Shown piece after piece: positions 45,392 to 57,500 of a stretch of DNA of 64,000 nucleotides (positions are counted from its first letter, which is position 1; each line of letters opens with the position of its first letter). Source of the stretch: Rostrohypoxylon terebratum. Taxonomy: Eukaryota; Ascomycota; Sordariomycetes; Xylariales; Hypoxylaceae. The notes under the pieces are model-generated. The model searched no databases. It was not told the DNA's origin and worked only from the letters and a program-made list of their open reading frames with translations. The position numbers and the translations under genes are program-made. The DNA is taken from assembly GCA_022497145.1 (NCBI GenBank), contig MU385930.1, positions 62,001 through 126,000 on the forward strand, given 5' to 3'.

Positions 45392-47291
45392 TTATTGTCT
45401 CGAGCTCCGTGGAGTTTTCTCGTAGCGACTCTCGCGTGGCATTTCACTTTGTATGCCACCGACGTCATCACCTGTCATTATACTAGTATTGGTGTCTGAA
45501 AGCATTGGTGGAAGATCATTGTGGCGTGTCGTAAACTTTTCCCCCTCCGTCCGTCGCCGACCCTCTTCTTCGTCAGCTTTCCTCGGCCCCGTAGGAGCGA
45601 ACCTTGACCGTCGACGGATTCCTTCGCCGTACTTGTAGAAAGCGAACGGAATAACGACAAGCACTAACGCAATACCCCCTATCAGTGAACCACCACCGCC
45701 AATTCCGAGAGCGTCGAACATGTAATTGGTAAACAATGGTGCCGCCGCCCCGCAGGCCGAACGGCAGACGGTATTCACTGCGATCGCAGACGCGGCATAC
45801 ATCAGGTATGAATCGACTAGATATGTAAGATATCCCACGAAGATGAGCATCAGAGACGCGGCTAGGAATACACCGGCAATCGTCGGGACCATCCAGTGTA
45901 TCCAACTATCCCATGTGAGCTGCACCTCCATGCCAAAATTCGTGGTGTCTTACCTGTACTCGGCCGTCCAAGCGAACCAGAACATGGTGACAGGAAAACC
46001 AATCCCGCCCATCATAGCAAGGGTAAGGCGATCCTCGGGCTTCAACGGGATTCCCCTTTCCAATTTATTCTGCTTCTGCTTGGAATCGAACAAAACAATT
46101 ATGCTGCCGATGAAAGAACCAATGACGGTCCCAACCAGGGGAAGCTCGCCGGCCCCAGCATTCCACCCGCGTCTCTCTTGAAATACGATTGGATAGATAG
46201 AAAATAGCATATATAGCAATGTGTAGACGACAGACATATAGACCGCGCACAGGAATGAGATGGTGTCGAACAGAATAATCCACGGTCTGGTGAGAGCTAC
46301 TTTGTAGATCCCTACCAGTGTGCGGTCACTATCCTCTACGGGGGCCTTAACGTCTTCATAACCAGGTATCCTAGCCTTCCTTATACGACGAGCACGGTGT
46401 ATCAGTATAACGGGGCCAAAGGTTTCTGGGATGGTGAACATGGGAATGGCCGTGATACCCCCTAGCCAGAGCAAGACGAAGAAACTCCATCTCCAGTCCT
46501 TCTCGAGTTGAAGAAAGCCTCCAACAACGGGGCCTAGAGCTGGACCAACCCAAACCATGCACGAGAATACAGCCATGGCATTACCACGTTCAACGGGACC
46601 CCATAGGTCCGCGAGTACGCCGGGGCTATTGCTCAGCGGAGCGCTCACGAACGTGCCTGTGAGGAACCTACCTACCAGGAGGCTCCCAAAGTTGGGTGCG
46701 AAAGCGCAGAGGAAATTGAAGACGATATATAGTAGGAATGTTCCGTAGAAGATCCATCTTCGTCCATAAAACTGTAGTCCGTTTGTTCAGTAGCCGGTCG
46801 CGTTAAGCTGTTGAAGGGGAGGGGAAATGGGGGGGTTGATATTTGTAATCTCGTACCTCAGATAGGGGAGCAAAAATTAGGGGTCCAGCGCAATAGCCAA
46901 GAAGGAAAAGAGTTATGGTGAGACCTGCTGCTTCTTCAGAAATGTCAAACCATTTAGCGATGCTCTGTACCTGAATTAGCGGATACATCGAACGACGCAA
47001 GGGGGCCTTAGAAGTTATAGCGTAACAAAGTAGGGAAAAGTAGGAAAAACGTACACCAAAACATCCGGACGGTGCCGACGAGGCGAAGGTCGCGTTCACA
47101 ACAAGTAAAACGGCGCATACAGTCACATACCAACGCCTCGTATTTGACCAGCAGTGTGGATTCTCGGCATCGTCAGGTTCAAAACCGACATGTCCATTTT
47201 CGTCAAGATACGGCCGCTCTCCATATTCTATACCAGCCGTCCTGAGTGGCTTTGCCGTAGCTCGAGACAATATTCGTATAAGCTCAACCAT
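45392..47291 (-). CDS. MFS transporter, DHA1 drug/polyamine type
   Basis: Exons 47291-47055, 46970-46857, 46771-45954 and 45905-45392 give 560 residues and about 12 membrane helices after an N-terminal tail. PHCWSNTRRWYVT is the typical lead-in to helix 1. GYCAGPLIFAPLSE|FYGRRWIFY spans an intron and gives the DHA1 motif A. FSCMVWVGPALGPVVGGFL is motif C (antiporter signature). GWNAGAGELPLVGTVIGS and NYMFDALGIGGGGSLIGG are late motifs. The charged C-terminal tail of about 80 residues is cytosolic. Probably a plasma-membrane proton antiporter for drugs or polyamines; the substrate is unknown. Confidence 0.9.
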
Positions 47292-48028
47292 GCTCGCTTT
47301 CTCTAAATACTATAAATAATTGGAGGCTGGAATCACTCAGAGAAGGCATATTGAGTGGTAAAATTGAAAGGGGTCAAAGAGTACAATAAAGACAACCGGA
47401 AATTCTCGAGAAAATTCGAACCCCTATGCTCGCGCCGAAGGGTAAACGCGATGCTTAGCACGTAGACAAGCTTAGGTAGGGGATAGGAGGTATCATGTAG
47501 CGTTGGGACAAAGACGGCGGCGTTACGTCCCTTGATAATCCATACTTACTTATCCATACTTATTTCCGATGTATAGTCCTGCAAGAAATTGCGATCTCGT
47601 CATTATGCATTCCCACCATAACCACGGGAATATCTGGCACCAGAACCTGCGATCGGCAGAAAGGACCCTGTGGGATTGCATGATATGAGGCTCCATGACG
47701 TACACGCACACCTTGCATACTACCCACGCTTCTTAATACGATTCATACTAGAAGTCTGTTAACACCATCGCGGAGATAACAAGTCATGAGGTTGCCCCTC
47801 ATTAGTGTCTACACTGTAGTATCCATATGCATGACTCAAGGTCAAGGTCAGATATTCGAACAATGCTCCTTAATATTGCAGGGCGGCATACGCTGTATTA
47901 TTGAATCCCCGTCTATGCGACTGTTATTATCTACTTGCATCAAAGTCTAATCCGAAAGGATGGGAAAGTTCACATGAATGATATGAGTTTTTTTTTTCCC
48001 TCTCTACACCGCTTTATTGATCTCGTTA
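47292..48028. other. Intergenic region
   Basis: About 740 bp, no gene or RNA seen. Confidence 0.5.
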
Positions 48029-49890
48029 TTAGGATTTGTCATCGACCACCCTTATCTTCTCGGATGGGACGGAACCAGAAGCTTTTTCGGCCCCAACGTC
48101 ATCATCCGGTATATGTGCTAAGATTGCGGCACCGTCTAAGTCCCAGATCGTATCCTTGAGTAAGGTCTCCTTCGCCGGTATAGCGAAGTTTAGAGCCGTG
48201 TACAGGAAAATCGAGGTAACGAACCCGAACAGCCAGTTGAAGGTATATAGGTTGGTCACGCCGTCGTTGATGTGGACGACGCTAGAGCCACTGATGCTTA
48301 GGCCTAGGCCTGGCAATAAGGGTGCGACGGGGACGAGGAAGGCTACAGCGGCGCGCCAGTTGCAGCCGCCGATATAGCGGTAGCGCCCGTCGGGATTGTA
48401 CAAACTCGGGATGTCGATATGCTTCTTTTTGATGATCCAGTAGTCCGCCGCGATGATACCAGCCATGGGCCCGAGGAAGACTGCGTAGCCGCCCATGAAG
48501 GCGAGGAACGTTTGCGCAGAGCTCAATATTTTCCACGGCACCAGTACCCAGCCTCCGATGACCGCAGCAATCATACAACCTCGCCTGATGTTGATCCAGC
48601 GAGGAAAAAGAACAGTCAAGTCATTGGCTGCCGAAATCGAGTTGGCCGTGATGTTCGTGCCGACCTATTTCACGGGGTTAGAACCATCTGGTAGCTCCAC
48701 GTCTTCTTTTTGTCGATGTTCACATACCTGTGCAACGTACCAGGCGAGAGCGGCAAAGAAAGCAGCACATCGCCCGCCGGGACCATATTCGAGCCAGAGA
48801 CCGAGAATGTCTAGGGGATTCCACAAGTAGTCACCACTGAATACCTTACTCGCCGACGTCGTCACGATCCCAAGCACACCGCACAAGGTAAAGATAATGG
48901 GCATCGCCGGCAGCTGGACGTATTGGCCTTTGGCAGATCTCGCATACCTCGTGAAGTCCGGGATGTTTACACCTAATGTACTCCATGTTCCCGTCACGCT
49001 CGACATGCAGCTGAGCCATAACCACGCGTACTGAGGTCCGCTAACAGTCGCGTGAAGAGCAAAGATGTCGCCGCCCCCTCCGGCTTTCTTGATAGACCAT
49101 CCCATAATCGCGATAGCGGCGACAGGCGCCGCAGTCAGCTTGACCCAGAAGAGCGGCCGTAGCTTCGTAGGATGGATGAGCAGCAAGGGTAGCTGGATGA
49201 TCCAGAACAAGAAATACGAGATCATCCCCTGCGTCGTTATGCCGGAGGACTCGGGCAAGTGGTTGGGTATGTCGTTGTACGAAGGCGCCCAGGCTCGCAA
49301 CATGATCGTAACGCACTGAGCACCGTTTGCTCCCTAGATTGTATAGGTACTTTAGTCAGAAATCCTCGTAAGCGGAGATCTTCTCGGTCTTCTAATACCT
49401 GTACACCCAGCCAGAACATAGCTAGGATAGCTCGGCTAACAATGCAAAAGTACCTTAGGTAGTACCCAAAGCTGCTAGTCGCGATGACGGAGAAGGGAAC
49501 GTGGAGTTTTGCGCCGATAGCACCGTTCAGCACGAGAGCCACGGCGACACAGAAGTTACCGACGACCATAATCGGAATCGCTTCTCGCCAACTTAGCCCG
49601 ACGGAGAGGATAGCAGACGCTGTCTGCCATGTTGCTAGATTGATCGTGTCGGTAGCCCAGTAAGCTAGAATGCTCCATGTGTTCCAAGTCTGGTCTTCGA
49701 CGGGCGTAGGGTCTGTTTGATTCGTGTGTTAGTGTTCGAGACCACCAATCGATCGGAACTGTGCGGTTATACCCATATCACGGTTCGTCCATACGTGCGC
49801 CGGCGCAAGCGCTCCCGTGGTCTTGGGGATTTCCCACGAGTGGAGGGAGGTGAACCTCCGCTTGAGATTGGTCGCTGACGGGCTCTTCAT
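48029..49890 (-). CDS. NCS1 permease, uracil/uridine/allantoin (Fur) type
   Basis: Exons 49890-49773, 49712-49399, 49333-48728 and 48664-48029 give 557 residues. The N-terminal signature spans the first intron: HVWTNRDM|DPTPVEDQTWNTW, followed by YWATDTINLATWQTAS, GLSWREAIPIMVVGN and the GANGAQCV loop at the next junction. Later motifs are WSTLGVNIPDFTRYARS, ISAANDLTVLFPRWINIRRG, FLAFMGGYAVFLGPMAGIIAADY and YRYIGGCNWRAAVAF. About 12 helices. It should import uracil, uridine, allantoin or a related compound with protons. It differs clearly from the FCY2-type NCS1 protein at 30776, so the two are not recent duplicates. Confidence 0.93.
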
Positions 49891-51422
49891 GGTGAGAGGT
49901 GGCAGAGCTCGATTTGGCTCGTTTGGTTAAGATTGGATGTCAAGCAATGCCCTCTTGTCTTGACGAGAAAAAAGCATCAAGCCAGGACGTCATGAGAGGT
50001 AAGGCCATGGTGATACAACTCTGCATACGAAGGTACATAGGAATGCTTTATAGTAGATATGTTCCCGAGATTGGCTTCACGATAGAGAAGCAGCCCCAGG
50101 CCCTGATAACGAAAGCTGTAAGAAATGCAGGGGTCCAAGATAGAATCAGATTTGGACCTTGCCTTTCACCCCATGTTCTATGCAGTCGCGTCGGGTCGGA
50201 ATCCAATGAGAAACGAGTTTCTTATCAACCTTCAGCGATATACACTATGCAGATCTAAGCCATGGCCGTCATGGTTAGATCGAGGATCAGGGCAAATTCT
50301 AGACAATCTGGAGAGAAGTTGATTGGCTCGTGTTCACCTTGGGTCTTCCTTCACCTATCTCTCCTTCAGCCCGTAATGTTGTAATGTTGTAATGTCGTAA
50401 TGTCGTAATGTCGCCCTAGGAAATATAAATTCGATATCTTCCGAACGACATGACCCGTATTCTGGGAATTGATCGTTGCAGTGTACCTAGGTAGGTAGAA
50501 GACTTCAAGTTTTCACCATTCTTTTGCTTTTGTTCGGATAAGTGGTAAGCATGCAAGACGCCGAGACATAGCAGAGTACATCAACGCGCGTTCGTGCATC
50601 TGGGCTTATGTGGCGTCGCGAAGGCTAGGTACCTACTAGTAGTATTAGTAGTAGTATTACCTATGGGAGGCTTTGGGAAGCTTTATCTTCGCGATGAAGG
50701 GTGCTTCGGAGAATGTCGACGAGGAGTACCTATACGGCCAGGTCCGAGGGGCAAATAAAGCATTGTCTCGACTCCCGACTCTCGACTAGCTTCGATTTGT
50801 GACCCTGCACTACTAACGCTATCTAGTACCTACTGATATGCAGTATACTAACGTGGTCTCTATCCCGAGTCATGATCCAGCCATCTTTTTAGCTAGGCTG
50901 ATAAGTCGGAATCGTGTCTCGAAGCACAGACCTAACCTGGCTGAATCATCGTGAATGAGCCACTAATTTCGGACCAGACACCCTTAATCTAAGACAACCT
51001 ACTCCTAGACAGCCATACTATCATAGTATGTATTTCAGCAGGTTTCTCTCAGAAAGGTCTGTAGGATTGTGGGAATAAAAGATGTTGTTTTTCTTAAGAT
51101 TTAAGCTTTGAATCTAAAACCAGCAAATCCCCTCTTAAGCACGTTATTACATAATACACCCTTCAGGTCTCTCATATCTCCATCGGAGTAGATCCAGCCG
51201 AGCAGGTTGACATTCGTATTGTACCTACTACTATTAGTGCCTACCTACAATGTACATACAACATATAGATGTACACACCTAGTGATATCAATCATCGCTG
51301 ATGGGGGGATATAAAAAAGGAAGGCACTACGGGTACCCTAATGTATAGTAAAACTTTCAACTGAAAAGTGGTTTCAGAGCTTTTCTCTTCAAATACAACA
51401 TCGCTTTATCTTCTAATGGTTT
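49891..51422. other. Intergenic region with 8-bp tandem repeat
   Basis: About 1.5 kb without a supportable gene. GTAATGTT/GTAATGTC occurs five times in tandem (50373-50412). Confidence 0.55.
50373..50412. repeat. 8-bp tandem repeat
   Basis: Five units of GTAATGTY in direct tandem. Confidence 0.85.
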
Positions 51423-52723
51423 CTATCGCTCAACTAGAGCTTCTAGTGCATCTTGTTTGTCGCAGAAGATGTTGATGGCCTGAATGATTTTACCTTCCGA
51501 CTTGCCATCCTGGCTCCGCGTAAAAGCCAAGCGCCAGGCACTCTCGTCGTCTACTATGCCTCCATAATCACCAAACGCGTCCTGTTTTCCTGCTTTCAGA
51601 ACACTCCCGACGTCTCCCTCCCAAGAATCCGCTGGCGTCTTCGCCAACTCTGTCAACAGGTGCGGAGCCACTGTGATATGGTGGACGCCAGCCAATTTCA
51701 TGACCTCTTGGATAGACGTCAAACTCGCCGGCAACACCTGGGTCTTGCTCCCAATCTTCTCATAATATCGCTGAGCCGCGCCGCAAAAGTCGAATGCCTT
51801 ATGCTGATCAACGTAACTAAATGCGCATACGCGTACGGATCAGCGACCTATTCTAGACAGTCTCGTTCAGTTCCCGGTAGGTAATAATGAGACGTACCCT
51901 TCATCAAAATGCACTCGCAGCTCGTTGATGTATGGTGCGATATAGGTGCATCCCACGTGAGCTGCTAGAGAGGCCTGCTCAAGGCAGAACATGGTCGTCG
52001 CCAACGTCGCGATACCTTGACTCTCTAGTTCGCGACACGCTTGCATGCCTTCCCACGTCGACGGTATTTTGATGCAGACCCTACGAGAATCGTACTCCGG
52101 GGCGAGGTCTTTAAATATAGCAACGATCCCTGGATCGAGTCTCTTCATTAGCTATCCATAAACCAGAGTTACCGCCGCGAGAATAGGTACGAGGTACACA
52201 TACGTTTCCCGTTATCGACGGTCTTTTGCTTGTCGTAAGAGTATTTCGGGTTCGTCTGGATATGGGAGTATCCCGTCAAGTAAGGCACTATTCGGAGAGC
52301 CAGCTTGACCATCATAGCCTCTGCTGCTAGCTCTGCGACGGACACATTCGCAAATGCTGAGCTCTTTGATGATGCATAGTCGATCGCGTCTTGGATCAGC
52401 TGTGCGTGCACCGGCTTTCCATCTTCGCCCAGACGTATCAATTCATGATACGCGATAGCCTTGTACGCATTCAGCACATTTTCTCACGGCAGAGCACCTA
52501 CTTGGTACCTAGGACTTAGGTGAATTGACCCTACCTGATTCGAAGTGCAGTCTACGAAGGGACTGAGTTGCTTGGGGACTGTGCCATACAGTCAGCTACT
52601 ACTTTTTCCTACAATTGGCTTCAAGTAAAAAATAATCATACCTTCGACATCGAACGTGTCGCAGTCTACCGCAGTTTGCGATCGCAGCACATCGAGAAGA
52701 CTCTTCTCTGGATTGGAACCCAT
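51423..52723 (-). CDS. Transaldolase
   Basis: Five exons: 52723-52642, 52578-52535, 52459-52200, 52140-51898 and 51816-51423, about 340 residues. It transfers dihydroxyacetone units in the pentose phosphate pathway. SPFVDCTSNQ|AIAYHEL spans the second intron. VCIKIPSTWEGMQACREL carries the Schiff-base Lys. TLATTMFCLEQASLAAHVGC and YIAPYINELRVHFDEG|YVDQHKAFDF follow, the latter restored by splicing. KTQVLPASLTSIQEVMKLAG and GVHHITVAPHLL end the barrel. The third intron (52199-52141) keeps frame only with a weak GTGTAC donor. The stronger GTATGT donor four bases upstream breaks the frame, so this junction is uncertain. Probably a paralogue of the main housekeeping enzyme. Confidence 0.85.
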
Positions 52724-54535
52724 TCTACCAAAAGGGGTGTGTATTCCCTACTACGGGCTAAATCGTAAAAATGAGGTATGGCTGATAACGTCTTGGAAGT
52801 CGGGATTGCAGTATCGTCGATGCCAGGTCCGCCAGGTCTGCCGACTAGGTACCTAATCATCCCACGATAAAATGGGACGGTACTCGGAGGATAAGGGTGC
52901 TCCCCCGCTACATCTCTGGCCATTCTAGCCATTCTACGTCTTCATACTACGTGACCTCGGTTGACGAACTCCGGGATAAGTCTATACTTGCATATGAAGC
53001 CAGCGATCTCGGATGAAGTGGGGGAGGCTACTACGGGAATAGCATCCCAGACTCGCAAATAATATTGGACCACGAGAAATGGGTTCGTAAAAGATATATC
53101 CAGATTTCAAAGAGCATCCCGCTTTTCACATCAAACTGGAGATTCGTGTTGGAGCTTACTTCGGCGCTAGGTACAGCGAAGCCCACTTCAAGCACTTCAA
53201 GAGCAACAAGCATTTAACTCGTTTCGTCTCTGTTTATACTTACCTAGTACCCATAAGAATTTTTATCTACCTAGTAGATTCTAGGTCGACCAGTAGGCTC
53301 GTACTAGGTACTAGAGACTAGGTACCTACTAGTCAGGTAAGTGAATCCACACCACCGGCATTACATTATCAGTATTTACTACGGTATACCAGATAGTAGA
53401 TAGAGCCCTGGAGGTATTGAGGTTCTAAGACGTAGCTCAACCTTCGCTATTAGCTTGGGCAATATCGAGTCAATCGTTCACCACGTTCTACCAACACCAA
53501 CACACAACGAAGACGACAACTATCTGCATGTTAGGTGCGATACAGAACGTCAAATAATTTACGACTCAGATAGATGGATCCCTTCCTAGCGCCAGTTAAA
53601 AACCACCGTACGTTATGGAATGTTCGGTGCAGTGGAATGTGACTCGTCCCAAATGCATCCATGGATCCGCGACGGCAACAGGATGGTAGGTATGTACCAA
53701 TATCCGCGATGTGCAACCTGACAGATGTCAGTGGAGGAAAAGGCAGGTTGCGATGAATGAAGTACAGGCTCGGTTCTTGAAATTCCTGACTGAATTCTGT
53801 CAATTTAGGTATTTGGCCGTGGTAAAATTACCTACTACCTACCCACCCTACCTAGGCAACTAGAAGGTGTATTCAACTTTTTCGCACATCCAGGATACGA
53901 AGATATATATCTTGGCCAAAACGTTCTTCTCTGGAGAACGTCATATGTTCAAAAAAATAAAAAATAAAAAAAATGACTACCCAATTACCTATTCGCTGCG
54001 ACTCAGAGCTGTTAACGTATCTCTGCCGCAAATATATCCGGAAACGGTCACTCACATCGAAAATCTGGCTACAGGCATGCTTGAAAGACTGCACACGTTT
54101 CAAACCGAATATGGCTAAAACTAATTCCCAGGGTTCTTTTCCTTTGTCTTCGCATTCGGGGGGGAAACCGGTATAATGGCCCAGAAAAGTCAAGACAAAA
54201 TGCATTCATCTTTAGCTCCTACTTCTCTCGCCGCATTGAATAATAGGAATGCTATTAAGACGCACAGAGAAGCTAAATTGGCTTTCTGATATCTCACCTG
54301 TAAAAGCTTCGCCTTTGTTCTCTGTAGGCAACGTCTTCACCGCTTCGCTTCCTTCTCCCTCAGTTCTCGTATTCTATCACACTCCGCTGTAGGATATCAT
54401 TTCTCGGACGTGACGAGTTAGCTGGCAGTCGAATGTTCCTATTAGAGGTCGGGTACTGATATTTCACCAGCTACGTCACCTGTGCGGTAAACAGAATTAT
54501 TATTCTGGAAAGGAAGAATATAAGCCCTCGTCGTC
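52724..54535. other. Intergenic region
   Basis: About 1.8 kb with no supportable gene. It contains a dense block of CCTAGTAC/TAGGTACC tracts at about 53241-53340. Confidence 0.5.
53241..53340. repeat. Cluster of palindromic TAGGTACC/CTAGTAC tracts
   Basis: Repeated ACCTAGTACCC, CTACCTAGTAGATTCTAGG, GTACTAGGTACTAGAGACTAG and GTACCTACTAG; same dispersed family as elsewhere in the window. Confidence 0.65.
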
Positions 54536-57500
54536 ATGAACTCTTCCGGTCTACCTAACGTACCAACAGAAGTGAAGAAAACCATCTTCGGACCGCCATT
54601 ACGACCTGGGGAAGTTCTGCCGCCCCCGAAAAGGTGGCTGAAGGACCCAGCACCAGAAGACCTCGCTGCCTTGGCCTCAAAGGTACCGTTTGTGGATAGG
54701 GCAGATCCTACTGTTCACGAGAATCACCTAGATTTCCAAAACCAGTTACAGTACTTCTCATTTCTGCTTGCGTCTACCGGTCTCACCCTTCAGGAAATTC
54801 TCGAGAGAACATTTGAACCCCACGAGATCCGGCTCCTAGAAGCAGTAAGACTCCCGTCATTACTAGTCGATCTACAAAAGGAGAACATCATTCGCTACAG
54901 TCGAATTGTGCGAGCGCGTTTCCCAACGCAAAAACAATCGCTAGCGCTAAAGCTTACCCTTCTCTGGTTCGGATTACCTGTCGCCCCGATTAAGCCCGGT
55001 ATTCACGAGGTGGAGGAGAGGGACATCGACTTTGGGCACGACAGCATACGAATAAAGCTCGATCCCCTCGCATTCCTAGACTCTTACTCCGAAAGAAAAT
55101 ACGGCGAATCCGATGACTTTAGAGATTGTAAGTAGAGAGACTTTTTGGTACTAGATGCATTAGCACTTCGATCTAACAACAGTTTTTCAGCTGAAACTAT
55201 GTCACATTTCCCCCAACTCAACGCAACACAAGAATTCCCGTCCATGGGACTCCGCGGCGGTGCCGACCCCACTAGTAGAGTGTGGGAAATCGATGATGAT
55301 GATGAACCGGCGCCTGATCCGCAAAGACAGGAAATCCGAGTCTTCGGATATCAAGGATCAGTATTGGCTGACCCAAACAAGAATTTATACCCGGCATTCG
55401 TCGAGGCCGTAGATCTGCTCTTGGCAAGAACAGACAGAGCCAACTATAGAATCTGTTTAGAAATTTGGGATCATACAAGTTACGATGACGTCTCTCGCGT
55501 TGAAACGACCGCAGACACGGTCGATCACGGCAGCGGGCAACAAGCTGGGAATGATACCCTACACGCGACGCTCTTACGCTATTTTGTCAATGACACGTCG
55601 GGGAGAAGATATGGCTGCTTCGTATACTTCGATAGGGAGGAGCCCCCCAGCGTTTCTCTGCCATCATATCTACATGAAAGATATCTAGTTCGCGTGTGGG
55701 ATGCTGGCAACCAAGCACTAGCATACATGAAGGTGCCTAGAATCATCCAACCAACCCACAAACCGAACCAGTTTTACTCCGAATACGTGCACGCAATGCG
55801 GGTTATTTTCTCGAAGATCCCTCACAGCTATCTTCAGTTCACCACAGGAGGACAGATCACGTACGGGCTATTCGACCCGCCCCCTGAGGTCTGGAATCAG
55901 GTGATGAACGAACAATCTCAGAACGGCGCGCTACCTGTTCTACAATTTACTGTGACTCGTGTACCAGATAACCAGGTTGTCGTGTGGGTGCCGGGCGTCT
56001 ACACTTACGATAACCAATTTTCGCCTCATTCGGGGTCGACAGGTAAAGTCTCGGGTATGATTCACAGAGATTACCTCAAACTGACCGGGACGGAGACCGA
56101 CCGCCGTGGAATCCAATACATATATAACACTGTCGAAGCAGCTAACGAGTCGACGACGAAGTCACCAGAATTTTGCGGCCTCGAGATCTGGCTTTCAGGA
56201 CAAAAGTTCCTGGATCTTCGGAGTAAACCCCACTTAGTATCTTGTGATAATAATGGGATCTCGGTGCATGGGCTCCTTGATTGGCGTGATACGTTGAATA
56301 GATTCTCGATTATGAGGTATAACAGCGAGGGTATCACGAAGATGAGCATGGTGGTCCGTCCCATCTTCCAACAGTATAGGTTCCATGCCAGCAACTCCCC
56401 AAATCTTGTGTTTCCGACGCCAACACTTACCGAAGAGTATTCTCTGGACAAGTTCAAGAAGGCGGTCAAAACAAACCTCTTCCCCGATTATTCAGCTACT
56501 CAAACCGATCATGTCTTGCACTTGACCCAGACGACTTGGGGGTTGAACACGACAGACTTTGTCATCAGGTCTGACACGGACGATAATGGGTGGAAGTGGA
56601 TCTTAAGACGGCTCACCGAGCCGGATGTCACGGTGTCCCTTGAACGTTGGACTAACGACTGGGGTAAGTATCCGAACAACTCCTCGAACGACGAGCCAGC
56701 TAGCTAACTTTGAGAACGAAAGCCGTGGAAGAGAAAACCGTGTGGGGGCCACGTTATGACAAGCTTGATGTTACTGAAATTTCGTCTCGAGTTGAAGCAC
56801 CGTGGATAGATAAGCCGTTCAGCAATGTCGTGGATAAGATCTTCAAGAGCTCAACCAATGATCTCGACGGCGTCAACAGAGCCCGAATGGTGCGGGAAAA
56901 GCTTTTTTGGAATACCCCGAGCATCTTCACCAACCCAGCTCAACCTGTATACCCGACTCACGCCCCCCTTCTCGAAAGTATCATCAGAACCGGACCTTTC
57001 GTACCGGGTTACACCATCGCGATGCGGACTCCTAGCGAGATGGCGAGGCTCCAGAGAGAAGTCCACACGCTACGGGGAAATCTGCTGGACAGGATTAGAG
57101 AGTGTCCCTTCAACGAATGCCAGAGGTATTTCCCATTCCGGGACCGCGAGGGTCTCTCTAGACACATAACGGAAGATCATTCGATTTTGAAGTGCTTCTT
57201 GTGCAACGAGAAGAGCACTCTACTCCCGTACTACGATCAGAATTCTCTCAGACGACACTTTATCGAGGTGCATAGGCAGGATATTTCGGATGCCTTGAAT
57301 CACGGTGGATCTGCGGATGATGATGGCGGATCTTCGGATTCCGGTGGTCAACCTGTTCGTCCCAAACCCCTAGGGCCCGACCCTGTAGGATCTGAACCTA
57401 TGACTCCTCAAACGCCACGGCCCCCTCCCAGGGAGATGGAATGGGAAGAATCTCAAGGGGAAGAATATCACGGGGATCTCAGTGATTCTCCCCATGCTCG

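Noticed and set aside
50373..50412. CRISPR-like repeat array
   Set aside because: The repeats are contiguous 8-mers without spacers in a eukaryotic genome; a simple tandem repeat.
56705..56712. Gene boundary between the 520- and 332-codon frames (TAA then a new start)
   Set aside because: A GTAAGT donor at 56664, a GCTAAC branch site and a frame-restoring AG at 56722 show that the TAA lies inside an intron.
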